Source of the DNA: Aureimonas altamirensis
GTDB taxonomy: Bacteria > Pseudomonadota > Alphaproteobacteria > Rhizobiales > Rhizobiaceae
DNA: 64,000 nucleotides
Direction of reading: 5' to 3'
Assembly (NCBI RefSeq): GCF_001463885.1
Contig: NZ_BBWQ01000022.1
Location: 124,001 to 188,000, forward strand
Shown: positions 55,920 to 64,000 of the stretch, one piece after another
How positions within the stretch are numbered: position 1 is the stretch's first letter
Layout of the letters: each line of letters starts with the position of its first letter
The notes under the pieces: model-generated
Databases searched by the model: none
Told to the model about the DNA's origin: nothing
Seen by the model: only the letters and a program-made list of their open reading frames with translations
Program-made: the position numbers and the translations under genes

Positions 55920-57131
55920 TTAGTCGGTTCCATCCGGATCCATGGGGCGCCGGCCGGCGGTTTTACCGCCCGGCGCACCGTCAAGGAGCCTGCGCGAGAG
56001 GGCGGCGATCAGGTCTGTTTGCGTAACGATACCTACGATCCGACCGTCCAGGATCACCGGAAGCGCGTCGACGCCCCTTGTGGCAAGTTGGGGGATAGCA
56101 GCCGATACCCCACTGTCCGGTGCAACGACCGGGGTGGAAACAGCCATCACGTCGGCTGCCACGGGTTCGCGAGCTCTACGCTTGTTCGACTTCCAGTCCC
56201 GGATGTCCAGCCATTTGCGCAGGGGCCGGTCGGGGTAGCGGGCTTGCAGGATATGCAGGTGAAAAAGGATGCCGAGAAACTCGCCATCCTGTCCGACAAC
56301 GGGCAGGGACGTGAAGCCGTGACGTATAAACAGGCCTGCCGCCTCGCTGAGGGGCGTGCGCGGAGAGATGGTGACGAGGTCCTTCGACATGATCTCGCCG
56401 ATTCGGGTGGCACCGGCGCGGTTGCCGGCGGCCCTCAGCTCCGCCGCTCCGATCAGCCTGGCCAAATCCTCGACGCCCAGATTCAATGTTCGCCGATAGC
56501 TTTCGAGAATATCTGCAAGCTCCCGCTCGCTGAGACCGAGGCGCTCGACGGCCGCCGCATCGGCCGTTCCCCGGATGCCGTTGCCGGCAAATGGCCTGAG
56601 TGGGTAGTGCCGACCGGTCGCGCGCGCCCACAGCAGCGCCCAGATCACCAGAACCGCCGTTCCCGAGGCAGTTGGAAACAGTGCGAAGCTGAAGCCTAAA
56701 GCTTCGATGTTCCGGTAGTTCAGGACGACCGTCATTGCGACGGCCCCGCCCGGTGGGTGAGTTGCCTTCGCCAAGGCCATGGCGACGATGGCAAGGCCCA
56801 CTGCCAACGGGGCTGCGAACCAGGCGTTCGGCATCAGCCTGCACACCAGGATGGCAGCGACCGCCGATATCGTGTTGCCGGCGATGGCCGGCCAGGGCTG
56901 CGCAAGCGGACTACTGGGAACCGCGAAGACAAGGACGGCCGTCGCCCCGAAGGGAGCGATCAGATAGACCGTAAGCCATAAGTCGCGCGAGATCGCGAAG
57001 GCGACACAGGCGGCCGCCAGAATGCCGATTCCGGCGCCGATGCCGGCACCGAAAGCTTCCCGCATCCGAATGATAGCTGCGTTGGTCAAGGCGCTTATGT
57101 GCGTACGGGCAGTATCAGGATCTTGGAACAT
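55920..57131 (-). CDS. HPP family membrane protein with two CBS domains
   Basis: 403 residues from the ATG at 57131; a frame extending to 57212 would add 27 less typical residues. Four hydrophobic segments (about 25-48, 52-72, 86-120, 126-170) with the name-giving HPP motif in AKATHPPGGAVAMT. Two CBS domains follow (about 245-300, with GEIMSKDLVTISP; and about 330-390, with VAADVMAVSTP and VTQTDLIAAL), which may bind adenine nucleotides. HPP-type proteins have been linked to nitrite or other ion transport in plants; bacterial roles are uncertain. Confidence 0.87.
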   Translation of the reverse strand: MFQDPDTARTHISALTNAAIIRMREAFGAGIGAGIGILAAACVAFAISRDLWLTVYLIAPFGATAVLVFAVPSSPLAQPWPAIAGNTISAVAAILVCRLMPNAWFAAPLAVGLAIVAMALAKATHPPGGAVAMTVVLNYRNIEALGFSFALFPTASGTAVLVIWALLWARATGRHYPLRPFAGNGIRGTADAAAVERLGLSERELADILESYRRTLNLGVEDLARLIGAAELRAAGNRAGATRIGEIMSKDLVTISPRTPLSEAAGLFIRHGFTSLPVVGQDGEFLGILFHLHILQARYPDRPLRKWLDIRDWKSNKRRAREPVAADVMAVSTPVVAPDSGVSAAIPQLATRGVDALPVILDGRIVGIVTQTDLIAALSRRLLDGAPGGKTAGRRPMDPDGTD

Positions 57132-57375
57132 GGTCCGGACCGTTGGCTTCCGACCGGTTCTGCCAGACTGCAGGACGGATTGCAGGCAAAGAAAATTCGC
57201 CTCTGAAGCCATCCATGAAAATTAAAACCGTTGCGGGTCGGACGCCCCCCCCGGAGGGACGGCAGCGTTACCGAAATGGACCCCGGCGGGATTGCTCGCT
57301 GCACCCGCAAACCTACCTCACAACTGAGAGCAAGCCGGCGATACATGTCTTCCAGCCGAATGTTGGGAACCCTGC

Positions 57376-57897
57376 ATGGTGGATTTTCCAGATGGACTGC
57401 ATTCCGGGCACGCTCGCCCCCGAAGCGTATTGCACCGTCACGCGAGTCCGATTTCGATCGTGTTGCTGGCCACCTTCCTTGGACTGGCGCTGTTCGGATG
57501 GATGGGTGGGCGGATGCCGCCGCCCGATCGCATCGATGGTCCCGCCGCGGAAATGACCATCAGTGCTCCGTCGATCGTCAGGAACGGCATGTTCTTCGAG
57601 GTCACGATCGATGTTTCGGCCAAACGCGATATCGCAGATGTCGTCCTTGCGGTGGAGCCGGGGCTCTGGCGTCGTCAGACGCAGAACAGCATGGTTCCGG
57701 CGGCTGCGGACGAGACGTATGGCGACGGCGGATTCCGCTACTCCTATGGCCCGCTTGGTGCCGGCGAAGCCCTGCATCTGAAGGCGGATTTCCAGATCAA
57801 CCCCGATCTGATGTGGGGAGCATCCGGTGACGTAACCCTCTTCGACGGGCCAAGCGAGCTTCTTCGCCAGCCGCTTCAATTAAGGGTGTGGCCGTAA
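57376..57897 (+). CDS. single-pass membrane protein coupled to DUF421 gene
   Basis: 173 residues, ATG at 57376, stop sharing one base with the next start (TAATG). One helix (about 27-46: ISIVLLATFLGLALFGWMGG) precedes a beta-rich extracytoplasmic part with AEMTISAPSIVRNGMFFEV and DIADVVLAVEPGLWRR, then GALSGE-less LGAGEALHLKADFQINPD. It resembles periplasmic membrane-bound proteins of the immunoglobulin-like type, but no family can be named. Coupled translation with DUF421 suggests the two act together. Confidence 0.6.
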   Translation: MVDFPDGLHSGHARPRSVLHRHASPISIVLLATFLGLALFGWMGGRMPPPDRIDGPAAEMTISAPSIVRNGMFFEVTIDVSAKRDIADVVLAVEPGLWRRQTQNSMVPAAADETYGDGGFRYSYGPLGAGEALHLKADFQINPDLMWGASGDVTLFDGPSELLRQPLQLRVWP

Positions 57898-58346
57898 TGG
57901 ATATCGTCCTGCGTGCGACAGTGATGTTCGCAATCCTGTTCCTGCTGCTGCGCCTGCTCGGCAAGCGGGAACTGGGGCAAATGACGCCGTTCGAGTTCGT
58001 CGTCCTCGTCGTCATGGGTGACCTGATCCAGCAGGGGGTGACGCACAACGACTTCAGCCTGACCGGCGCAATGCTGGCCATCGTCACCTTTGCCTTCTGG
58101 GGCCTGGTGTTGAGTTGGGTGACGTATCTGTTTCCACGCGCCGAAAAGCTCCTGGACGGAGAGCCGCGCATCGTCATCCGGGATGGATCGCTGATCGAGG
58201 ACAACCTCCGCCGGGACAGGGTGACCCGGGCGGAGGTTGAAAGCGAGATGCGACAAGCCGGTATAGCGTCGATGGAGGAAGTGGCCTGGGGCATCCTGGA
58301 GCCCCAAGGCAAATTCAGCTTCATCCGCAAGAGCCAGGAAGCCTGA
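57897..58346 (+). CDS. DUF421 (YetF-like) membrane protein
   Basis: 149 residues. Two or three helices (near 4-20 and 32-56, 60-80) start with ILFLLLRLLGKRELGQMTPFEFVVLVVMGDLIQ, the DUF421 signature, followed by a cytoplasmic domain with PRIVIRDGSLIEDNLRRDRVTRAE and a C-terminal GKFSFI. Shorter than Bacillus YetF (about 230), which is normal for proteobacterial members. Function is unknown in this group. Confidence 0.9.
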   Translation: MDIVLRATVMFAILFLLLRLLGKRELGQMTPFEFVVLVVMGDLIQQGVTHNDFSLTGAMLAIVTFAFWGLVLSWVTYLFPRAEKLLDGEPRIVIRDGSLIEDNLRRDRVTRAEVESEMRQAGIASMEEVAWGILEPQGKFSFIRKSQEA

Positions 58347-58350
58347 AGCG

Positions 58351-58390
58351 GCAGGCCTGCATGCCTGCGCCGGGCAGACATGCAGGCTGC
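58351..58390. terminator. bidirectional terminator-like hairpin
   Basis: GCA-g-GCCTGCATG paired with CATGCAGGC-TGC (12 bp with one bulged base) around a 15-base loop, between the convergent DUF421 gene and the next minus-strand gene. No U-tract. Confidence 0.55.
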
Positions 58391-58404
58391 AACTCACCCA
58401 TCGA

Positions 58405-59319
58405 TCAGGGTTGGCGACGGGTGGGTATCACCCTGTCGGCATAGACGGGATGGACAACCCCCGACCGGCCGCCGAGCCAGCCGGCGCCGGCCCCGAGCAC
58501 CAGGGCGACAAAGGCCAGGATCGCTCCGGTTGCCACGCCGCTCGCAGCGGCGTCCGCAGCTTCGGTGGCGGTTTGCTGGGCCCTTGCTACCGCGTCGCGA
58601 TACCGCTGCTCGATGTCGGCAACCTGCTGCTGAGCCTGGTCGAGAGGTATGGAACGCGCTTGAGCAAGCGCCTCGGCTGCTTCCTGACGCGCTTGATCGG
58701 CCCCATCGGGTCCGCTGGTTGCAAGAGCGCGCAGCGCATTGACTGCGTTGGCCTGCAGGGCCTCGGGATCCGTACCGGTTGCAGCAACCTGCCCTTCGAT
58801 GGCGTCGAGGGGGTTCGCGTCCTGGAGTGCAGGACCGGCAGTCTGCGCGATCGTCGAACCGACGCCGCCGATGGCGCTCGACACACCGCTGAACACGCCT
58901 CCGACGAGGGCCCCGACCGAGCTTGTCAGGAAGTACAACACGAGGAGCGTGGTTACCGCCCAGGTGGTGAGCCCATGGAGGGCACCTGACGTCGGGACGG
59001 TCTTGCCGGACATTCGAGCAGAAACGTACCCCCCGGCAAATGCCGCAATCAGGCCGGAGACGACGTACCAGATCCCGGCAGCGATAGAGAAGGTCGAGGC
59101 TGCGGGGTTATCGCCCGTTCCGGGGTCCAGCGTGGCTACGCCGATACCGACCCCCAGCATCGTCAGCAATACCTGAACGATCAAGGCGAGGGCGACACCG
59201 GAGAAGATCGCCCCCCAGGACACTTTGTTTATCAAAATCGTATGTGCATCGTCGACGACGGACGGGGAAGCATGAGCCGCGTCAACAACTGTTGGCCTTG
59301 GTCGAGTAGGATCGCTCAT
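58405..59319 (-). CDS. conserved membrane protein, unknown function
   Basis: 304 residues. N-terminal helix (about 34-60, SWGAIFSGVALALIVQVLLTMLGVGIGVA), two more (about 78-95 and 115-140), a Gly-rich loop FSGVSSAIGGVG, a polar, Ala/Gln/Glu-rich middle (residues 170-270, with EALAQARSIPLDQAQQQ and coiled-coil-like repeats), and a final helix (about 268-290). I do not recognise a named family; GC-rich alphaproteobacteria often carry similar proteins (sometimes called 'PhnA-like'). No context helps. Confidence 0.65.
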   Translation of the reverse strand: MSDPTRPRPTVVDAAHASPSVVDDAHTILINKVSWGAIFSGVALALIVQVLLTMLGVGIGVATLDPGTGDNPAASTFSIAAGIWYVVSGLIAAFAGGYVSARMSGKTVPTSGALHGLTTWAVTTLLVLYFLTSSVGALVGGVFSGVSSAIGGVGSTIAQTAGPALQDANPLDAIEGQVAATGTDPEALQANAVNALRALATSGPDGADQARQEAAEALAQARSIPLDQAQQQVADIEQRYRDAVARAQQTATEAADAAASGVATGAILAFVALVLGAGAGWLGGRSGVVHPVYADRVIPTRRQP

Positions 59320-59423
59320 CGTATTGTGGCCTTTGATATGCGGCAGCCGAGCGTAACGTCGGCTGCGCGCGCGAAAACCCTATAACGATCCGTCGACGTG
59401 TTGGTTCGCTCGCCAGGAGGGCA

Positions 59424-59831
59424 TCAGCGAAATGCGATCGCCTTTGCGCCCGTCCAAAGGGTTCCACGGCCGATCTCGGCCAAACGGTCGAGACCTTCGG
59501 TGATTGTCAGGAAATGGTTGCCGGCCAGCGGACCGGCCTTCGAAGCGAAAGCCACCGGCCCATAGGCCACCAGGATCTCGGTTTCCGATACGCCGCCGGG
59601 ATACAGGATGAACTGGCCCGGCGCCGGATGGCTCGTGGCGTTTTCGTAGCCAAGGCCGAAATCGAAATCGCCCAGCGGTATCCAGCAGGCCTCTCCGCTC
59701 CACCGCACATGGATGATCTGCTTTTCGTACGGCAGAAGGGAGCGGAAAGCCGCCACCGTAGCCGGTGCCGCCTCCGTTTCGAAACGACCCTTGAAGAGCT
59801 GGCCGTCGATCTCGATTGCAATATCGCTCAT
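59424..59831 (-). CDS. DUF3830 family protein
   Basis: 135 residues from the ATG at 59831 (GGAG about seven bases upstream; an extension to 59855 is possible). It starts IAIEIDGQLFKGRFETEAAPATVAAF and includes YEKQIIHVRWSGEACWIPLGD and PGQFILYPGGVSETEILVAYGP, matching DUF3830, which has a cyclophilin-like fold. No catalytic role is established. It lies 20 bases downstream of the cyanuric acid hydrolase-like gene on the same strand, so is probably part of the same degradation route. Confidence 0.85.
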   Translation of the reverse strand: MSDIAIEIDGQLFKGRFETEAAPATVAAFRSLLPYEKQIIHVRWSGEACWIPLGDFDFGLGYENATSHPAPGQFILYPGGVSETEILVAYGPVAFASKAGPLAGNHFLTITEGLDRLAEIGRGTLWTGAKAIAFR

Positions 59832-59851
59832 GTCTTGCTCCATTTCGTGTT

Positions 59852-60952
59852 TCAAACGCCCGAACGGCGGGCGATGACGGCGACCGGGCCGCCACCGTCG
59901 GGGCCCTGGTGCTCTGCGCCGCCTGATACGAACAGCTCGGTGGTGCCGGCAAGGCCCGCGAGCACGCCGCCGACGAAGGCACGGGCATGGCGCGTCGCCG
60001 ATATGTCGCTGTCGTCGTTCATCGTGTGCCGTGCGCCGCGTACCATGCCCGAGCGGGCCGCTTCCGCCTTGGCGAGCAGCGCCTCGAAACGGGCGTGCCC
60101 CGGTATGCCGAGGCCGGCAAAGACCGCCGCGACGGACTGCCCGTCGATCATGTCCGCCATGACGGCGTGGCCGATGGCAAGCGGGCCGGCCCAGGCGCTG
60201 CTCATCCCCATGACCAGGATTTCGTGGCCGAGAAGTTCCACGCCGGCCGACGTGCTGGCCCGGCCGGAAAACAGGGACATGTCCTTGCCGATGGCACCGT
60301 CGGTGACGGCGTCCTCATCGATTTCCTTCAACGCCATCGCAACACCGAGTGCGCTGGCGCCGCGTGAAAGCCCCATGGATTTCAACGTATCGGACGCCGC
60401 GCACGCCTCGCCCCGCGCCGCGGCCTCGGCAATACGCGCCGATGTCAGCAACGGGCATTTGATCTGCACGAAATGGACATCGTCCGGCCCATTGATGCCG
60501 GCATCGGCCATGGCGCTCAGGACACCGTCGCGGACGATGCGCGCCTGCGCCATTGTGCCGATCTCCTCCGGCCGGAGGTCGCATGTGCGCGCCGCGCCCA
60601 GCGCCAGCGCCGCCGACGCGCCGTCATGGACAGGCTCTCCGGCCATCTCGATGCGCTCGAAGACCAGCCAGTGGGGGCTGAGCGCACCTTCGGTTCCGCC
60701 GGACATCACCATGAGGACGTCCCGCGCCTCGGCCGCTCCGATGTGCCGGAGAAGAAAATCCTTCAAGGCGCGCGTTGCGAAGCCACGGGTGAAATCGTTG
60801 ACGCAGCCGTTGCCCTCGGTCTTGCCGAGGATGGCGACGATGGCCGACGGATCGAGCGCGCCTTGCGTAACGAGACGTTCCAGACCCTCGACATCGTCGG
60901 GCGCACGGGCGGACACGCGGTGAAGGCGCGCCGCGGGACGGGTAGCAGACAA
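59852..60952 (-). CDS. ring-opening amidohydrolase (cyanuric acid hydrolase/barbiturase family)
   Basis: 366 residues. Three Ser-Lys dyads typical of the toblerone fold: Lys44 (ILGKTEGNG) with Ser84 (VMSGGTEG), Lys165 (VQIKCPLL) with Ser235 (RASTSAG), and Lys295 with Ser343 (FVSGGAEHQG). These align with AtzD Lys42/Ser85, Lys162/Ser233 and Lys292/Ser344. The enzyme opens an s-triazine (cyanuric acid to carboxybiuret) or a pyrimidine (barbituric acid to ureidomalonate). The ABC importer and the allantoinase/dihydropyrimidinase-like gene in the same operon fit either substrate. Confidence 0.92.
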   Translation of the reverse strand: MSATRPAARLHRVSARAPDDVEGLERLVTQGALDPSAIVAILGKTEGNGCVNDFTRGFATRALKDFLLRHIGAAEARDVLMVMSGGTEGALSPHWLVFERIEMAGEPVHDGASAALALGAARTCDLRPEEIGTMAQARIVRDGVLSAMADAGINGPDDVHFVQIKCPLLTSARIAEAAARGEACAASDTLKSMGLSRGASALGVAMALKEIDEDAVTDGAIGKDMSLFSGRASTSAGVELLGHEILVMGMSSAWAGPLAIGHAVMADMIDGQSVAAVFAGLGIPGHARFEALLAKAEAARSGMVRGARHTMNDDSDISATRHARAFVGGVLAGLAGTTELFVSGGAEHQGPDGGGPVAVIARRSGV

Positions 60953-61000
60953 GGGGGTATATCCTGATCGGGAAAAGGGAGGGGTGGAGCGGTTCGACGC

Positions 61001-61771
61001 TCAACCCATGGCGAATTCCGTCTTGCGGTTTGCCCAGCCCGTCACGCGCTTTTCGATCAGCGAGAAGACGGCATAGAGCGTTACCCCAAGGCCAGCCAGT
61101 ATGAACAGCCCGGCGAACACCAGCGGCACGTTGAAGTTGGAGGAAGCGATCAGCATCATGTTGCCGATACCGCGGTTCGAGGCGACCGTCTCGGCGATCA
61201 CCGTGCCGACGAAGGCCAGCGTGACGGCCACCTTCAAAGAGGCGAACAGATAGGGCATCGTGCGCGGCAGGCCGACATTGAAAAGAATGTCCATCTTGCT
61301 GGCCTTCCACGTCTTCAGCACGTCCTCCAGCTCCGGCTCGGTCGTGGCAAGGCCGGTCGCGACATTCACCACCACCGGGAAGATCGAGATGATCATGGCG
61401 GTGATGATGGCCGGCACCGTCCCTGCCCCGAACCACAGGACGAGGATGGGCACCACGGCGACCTTGGGGATGGACGAAAAACCGACCAGCAGGGGAAAGG
61501 CGACCTTGTAGGCGAAGCGGGAAGAGCCGATCAGCATGCCGATCATGATGCCCACCGATACGCCGAGGGCGAAGCCGACCAGCGTCGTGTACAGCGTCTG
61601 TATCGTATGGGGCATCAGGGCCGGCCAGCGGGTCACCAGTACGGTCAGGATTTCGCTTGGGCGCGGCAGTACCAGCGGGCTGATGGAAAACGCCAGGCAG
61701 GCGAGTTCCCATGTCGCGAAGAAACCCAGGATCACCAGGAGAGATCCGAGACGTTCCCTGGAAATGCTCAT
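61001..61771 (-). CDS. ABC importer permease (nitrate/sulfonate/taurine type)
   Basis: 256 residues from the ATG at 61771, overlapping the ATPase stop by four bases (ATGA). Six helices; the EAA region LEDVLKTWKASKMDILFNVGLP and ETVASNRGIGNMM are typical of SsuC/TauC/NrtB-type permeases that carry nitrogenous or sulfonated ring compounds and thiamine precursors. The longer open frame beginning at 62035 is overlapping sequence of the ATPase and not native. Follows the ATPase and precedes the amidohydrolase. Confidence 0.92.
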   Translation of the reverse strand: MSISRERLGSLLVILGFFATWELACLAFSISPLVLPRPSEILTVLVTRWPALMPHTIQTLYTTLVGFALGVSVGIMIGMLIGSSRFAYKVAFPLLVGFSSIPKVAVVPILVLWFGAGTVPAIITAMIISIFPVVVNVATGLATTEPELEDVLKTWKASKMDILFNVGLPRTMPYLFASLKVAVTLAFVGTVIAETVASNRGIGNMMLIASSNFNVPLVFAGLFILAGLGVTLYAVFSLIEKRVTGWANRKTEFAMG

Positions 61772-62649
61772 CGCACCGTTTCCTTCTTCTGGTCCGAGCG
61801 CGCCTGGACGATCAGGCTGCGCAGGCGGTGATTGAGCGTGACGAAGGCCGGCTCGGCCATCGTGTCCATCGTGCGGGGGCGTGCGAAAGGCACGGTTTCG
61901 TCCACCAGGATCCGCCCCGGCCGGGCGCTCATGACGACGATGCGATTGGCAAGAAACGCGCTTTCCCGCAGGTCGTGCGTCACCAGAAGCACGGTCGGCT
62001 GCGTCTCCATCCACAGGCTCTGCAGCGTCTCCCACAGCTCTTCGCGGGTGAACTGGTCGAGCGCCCCGAAGGGCTCGTCCAGGAGCAGAAGGGTCGGCTC
62101 ATGGATCAAAGCCCGGCACAGCGAGGCACGCTGCTGCATGCCGCCCGACAATTGCCACGGGAACCGGTCGCCGAACCCGCCAAGGCCCACCTTTTCCAGG
62201 AGGGCATCGGCGCGCTGGCGATACTCGCCACGCTTTTTCGCACGCCAGTCTTCACGGAAGCCGGCGATGATCTTCAGCGGCAGCATGACGTTGTCGCGGA
62301 TCGACAGCCAGGGCAGCAGGGTCGGGTTCTGAAAGGCCATGCCGATCCGCACATCCTCTGCACCCACCTCGCGCCCACCGACGAAGACATAGCCGGACGA
62401 GGCCCGGATCAGGCCGGCAACGAGCTTCAGGATGGTGGATTTGCCGCACCCGGATGGGCCGACCAAGGCGACGAAATCGCCCGAGAATACCTTCAGATCC
62501 GTTTCTGCCAGCGCGGCGACCGCTTCGTCGCCCCGGCCGTAGGAAAGGGAGGCCTTGTCGAACTGGATCAGCGGCATCGGTGACGGCGCCCCGCCATCCG
62601 GCTTGAGCGGGCGTGCGTCCCTGGTCGCTTGAGACTTCAGCATCTGCAT
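61768..62649 (-). CDS. ABC importer ATP-binding protein (nitrate/sulfonate/taurine type)
   Basis: 293 residues. Walker A GPSGCGKSTI, Q-loop MAFQNPTLLPWLSIRDN, signature LSGGMQQRASLCRAL, Walker B LLLLDEPFGALD, H-loop VTHDLRESAFLAN: the SsuB/TauB/NrtD pattern. An N-terminal stretch of about 25 residues (MQMLKSQATRDARPLK...) is extra; MPLIQFDK at about 25 may be the real start. Starts 15 bases after the amidohydrolase gene. Confidence 0.93.
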   Translation of the reverse strand: MQMLKSQATRDARPLKPDGGAPSPMPLIQFDKASLSYGRGDEAVAALAETDLKVFSGDFVALVGPSGCGKSTILKLVAGLIRASSGYVFVGGREVGAEDVRIGMAFQNPTLLPWLSIRDNVMLPLKIIAGFREDWRAKKRGEYRQRADALLEKVGLGGFGDRFPWQLSGGMQQRASLCRALIHEPTLLLLDEPFGALDQFTREELWETLQSLWMETQPTVLLVTHDLRESAFLANRIVVMSARPGRILVDETVPFARPRTMDTMAEPAFVTLNHRLRSLIVQARSDQKKETVR

Positions 62650-62665
62650 GCCCTTCTCTCCTCTG

Positions 62666-64000
62666 TCAGGCGGCGGCGCGCGGGCGGCGCTGCGGCACGG
62701 CCTGCGTCACGGCATCCATCGTCTGATCGGTATTGCACGGTTGCGGTTCCGGCATCCGCTGCACGCGGCGCACCGAGCTTCCCCAGCCGCGCGTATCGGC
62801 GACAAGGCTGCGATCCTTCATCACGAAGCGTCCGCGCACCATGGTATGAAGGGGCAGGCCCACCGTCTCCATGCCCTCGAAGGGCGTGATCTTGCCGCGT
62901 GAATGCAGTTCGGCGGCGCGGATCACATGGCGGCGCTCCATATCCACGAAGGCAATGTCGGCATCGGCGCCGACTGCGATCGCACCCTTGCGCGGAAACA
63001 GCCCGAAGGCCCGTGCAGGCGCGCCGGCCGCCATGCGGACATAATCTTCCAGTGCCAGGCGCCCGTTGTGGACTTGCGTCAGCATGAGCTGCATCTGCGT
63101 CTCCACACCCGGAAAGCCGCAATCGGCTGTCCATATATCGTCGCGGCGCTTCTCTTCGGGATCGTGCGGCGCATGGTCGGTCGCGATCATGTCGATCGTG
63201 CCGTCCTTCAAGGCTTCCCAGAGCGCGGCCTGGTGATGCGCTTCGCGGACCGGTGGGTTGACGCGGATGATCGAGCCGAGCGTTTCGTAGGCGCCTTCGT
63301 CGAACAGCAGATAATGCGGGCAGGTTTCCCCGGTAATGTCGACGCCGCGCGCCTTCGCCTCGCGCAGCGGGCGCAGCTCGTCGGCCGACGAGATGTGCAG
63401 GATATGGATGCGCGCGCCCGTCCATTCGGCCAGGATGGCGGCACGGGCGACGGCCTCCGTCGCCACCACGGCCGGGCGTGAGGCCAGGTGGGCAAGCGGA
63501 TCCGTGCGCCCGGCGGCCTGCAGCTTCTTCTGCCGCCACGCCATGATGGAAGCGGTCTCCGCATGCAGCGAACAGCGCAGACCGTGCCGGGCCAGGATCT
63601 CGAACCCTTCCAGCATCGCGCCGGTGGAGGGCGACGGCAGATTGCCGAACGTATTGCCCATGAAGCATTTGAAGGCCGCAACGCCGCCGTCGATCAACGC
63701 TTCGAGCTGGTCGATATTGTCTTCCGCCAGAAGGCCATAGAGGCCGAAATCGACATGCGCCTTGCGTGCCGCGTCGAGCTTCATCGCCAGCGCCTCGGGC
63801 GTGGCCGTCGGCGGGTTGACGTTGGGCATCTCAAAAACGGTCGTCACGCCACCCATGGCCGCCGCGGCCGTGCCGGTACCCCAATCTTCCTTATGCGTGT
63901 AACCGGGCTCGCGGTAATGCACATGGGCGTCGATGGCGCCCGGCAGCAGATGCAGTCCGGAGGCATCGATCGTCGTGCCGGCGGCGGGCATGGCGCCCGC
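62666..64000 (-). CDS. allantoinase/dihydropyrimidinase-like amidohydrolase, partial (N-terminus beyond right edge)
   Basis: 445 in-window codons, the C-terminal most of a cyclic amidohydrolase; the reading frame stays open to base 64000, and probably about 20 N-terminal residues are missing. Metal ligands are visible: HVH in DAHVHYREPGYTHKED, a probable carboxylated Lys in VAAFKCFMGN, His in CSLHAET and HILHISS, and Asp in IATDHAPHDPEEK. PGVETQMQLMLTQVHNGRL is typical of allantoinase/dihydropyrimidinase-like enzymes. It hydrolyses a ring or linear ureide, and with the amidohydrolase and importer suggests breakdown of a nitrogen heterocycle. Confidence 0.88.
   Translation of the reverse strand, partial: AGAMPAAGTTIDASGLHLLPGAIDAHVHYREPGYTHKEDWGTGTAAAAMGGVTTVFEMPNVNPPTATPEALAMKLDAARKAHVDFGLYGLLAEDNIDQLEALIDGGVAAFKCFMGNTFGNLPSPSTGAMLEGFEILARHGLRCSLHAETASIMAWRQKKLQAAGRTDPLAHLASRPAVVATEAVARAAILAEWTGARIHILHISSADELRPLREAKARGVDITGETCPHYLLFDEGAYETLGSIIRVNPPVREAHHQAALWEALKDGTIDMIATDHAPHDPEEKRRDDIWTADCGFPGVETQMQLMLTQVHNGRLALEDYVRMAAGAPARAFGLFPRKGAIAVGADADIAFVDMERRHVIRAAELHSRGKITPFEGMETVGLPLHTMVRGRFVMKDRSLVADTRGWGSSVRRVQRMPEPQPCNTDQTMDAVTQAVPQRRPRAAA

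Overview
The window is GC-rich, densely coded DNA with short gaps and many ATGA/GTGA/TGATG stop-start overlaps. It reads as chromosome of an alphaproteobacterium, most likely Hyphomicrobiales (Rhizobiales). The pointers are a DUF992 protein, an aa3-type oxidase cluster, a glutathione-dependent formaldehyde pathway, a complete leucine/isovalerate pathway under TetR control, and an Irr-like iron control element ahead of an imelysin operon. I see no rRNA, tRNA, insertion sequence, prophage, CRISPR array or plasmid backbone. Genus cannot be fixed from the sequence alone.

Layout. 1-3.5 kb: partial LemA lipoprotein, DUF992 protein, then the formaldehyde pair (S-(hydroxymethyl)glutathione dehydrogenase and S-formylglutathione hydrolase) on the minus strand. 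3.6-8.8 kb: a minus-strand respiratory operon (subunit II with a fused cytochrome c domain, a subunit I-III fusion, a small membrane protein, a tri-heme cytochrome c). 9.0-14.4 kb: a LacI regulator, a polar-amino-acid-type ABC importer, a D-2-hydroxyacid dehydrogenase and a small alpha/beta-barrel-like protein, with two palindromic operators. 14.5-16.9 kb: phosphoketolase. 17-24 kb: TetR, isovaleryl-CoA dehydrogenase, methylcrotonyl-CoA carboxylase (both subunits), HMG-CoA lyase and methylglutaconyl-CoA hydratase, the complete leucine/isovalerate route. 24-32.8 kb: a second, paralogous TetR and a Liv-type importer interleaved with two acyl-activating enzymes.

32.9-41 kb: Ada-type DNA repair/regulator, an RND efflux pump with its adaptor, and a PatZ-like acetyltransferase. 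41-47.2 kb: glyoxalase-fold dioxygenase, flavoprotein monooxygenase, a GMC dehydrogenase with a four-Cys cluster, an SDR and a carboxyltransferase. 47.3-50.7 kb: a ThDP enzyme of the acetolactate-synthase family and a membrane alpha/beta hydrolase. 50.8-55.9 kb: an imelysin / di-heme DUF1111 / imelysin / DUF1513 operon with a candidate Irr box. 55.9-59.3 kb: HPP-CBS membrane protein, a DUF421 pair, and a membrane protein of unknown role. 59.4-64 kb: a minus-strand heterocycle-degradation operon (DUF3830, cyanuric acid hydrolase/barbiturase, an ABC permease and ATPase, and an allantoinase/dihydropyrimidinase-like enzyme cut by the right edge).

Most interesting for follow-up: the cyanurate/barbiturate-type operon; the LacI-controlled importer whose binding protein seems to have lost the Asp that holds an amino group, beside a hydroxyacid dehydrogenase; the Liv importer with two acyl-CoA ligase homologues, one with a degenerate nucleotide loop; the oxidase with Gln where the K-channel Lys is expected; and the iron-linked imelysin operon.
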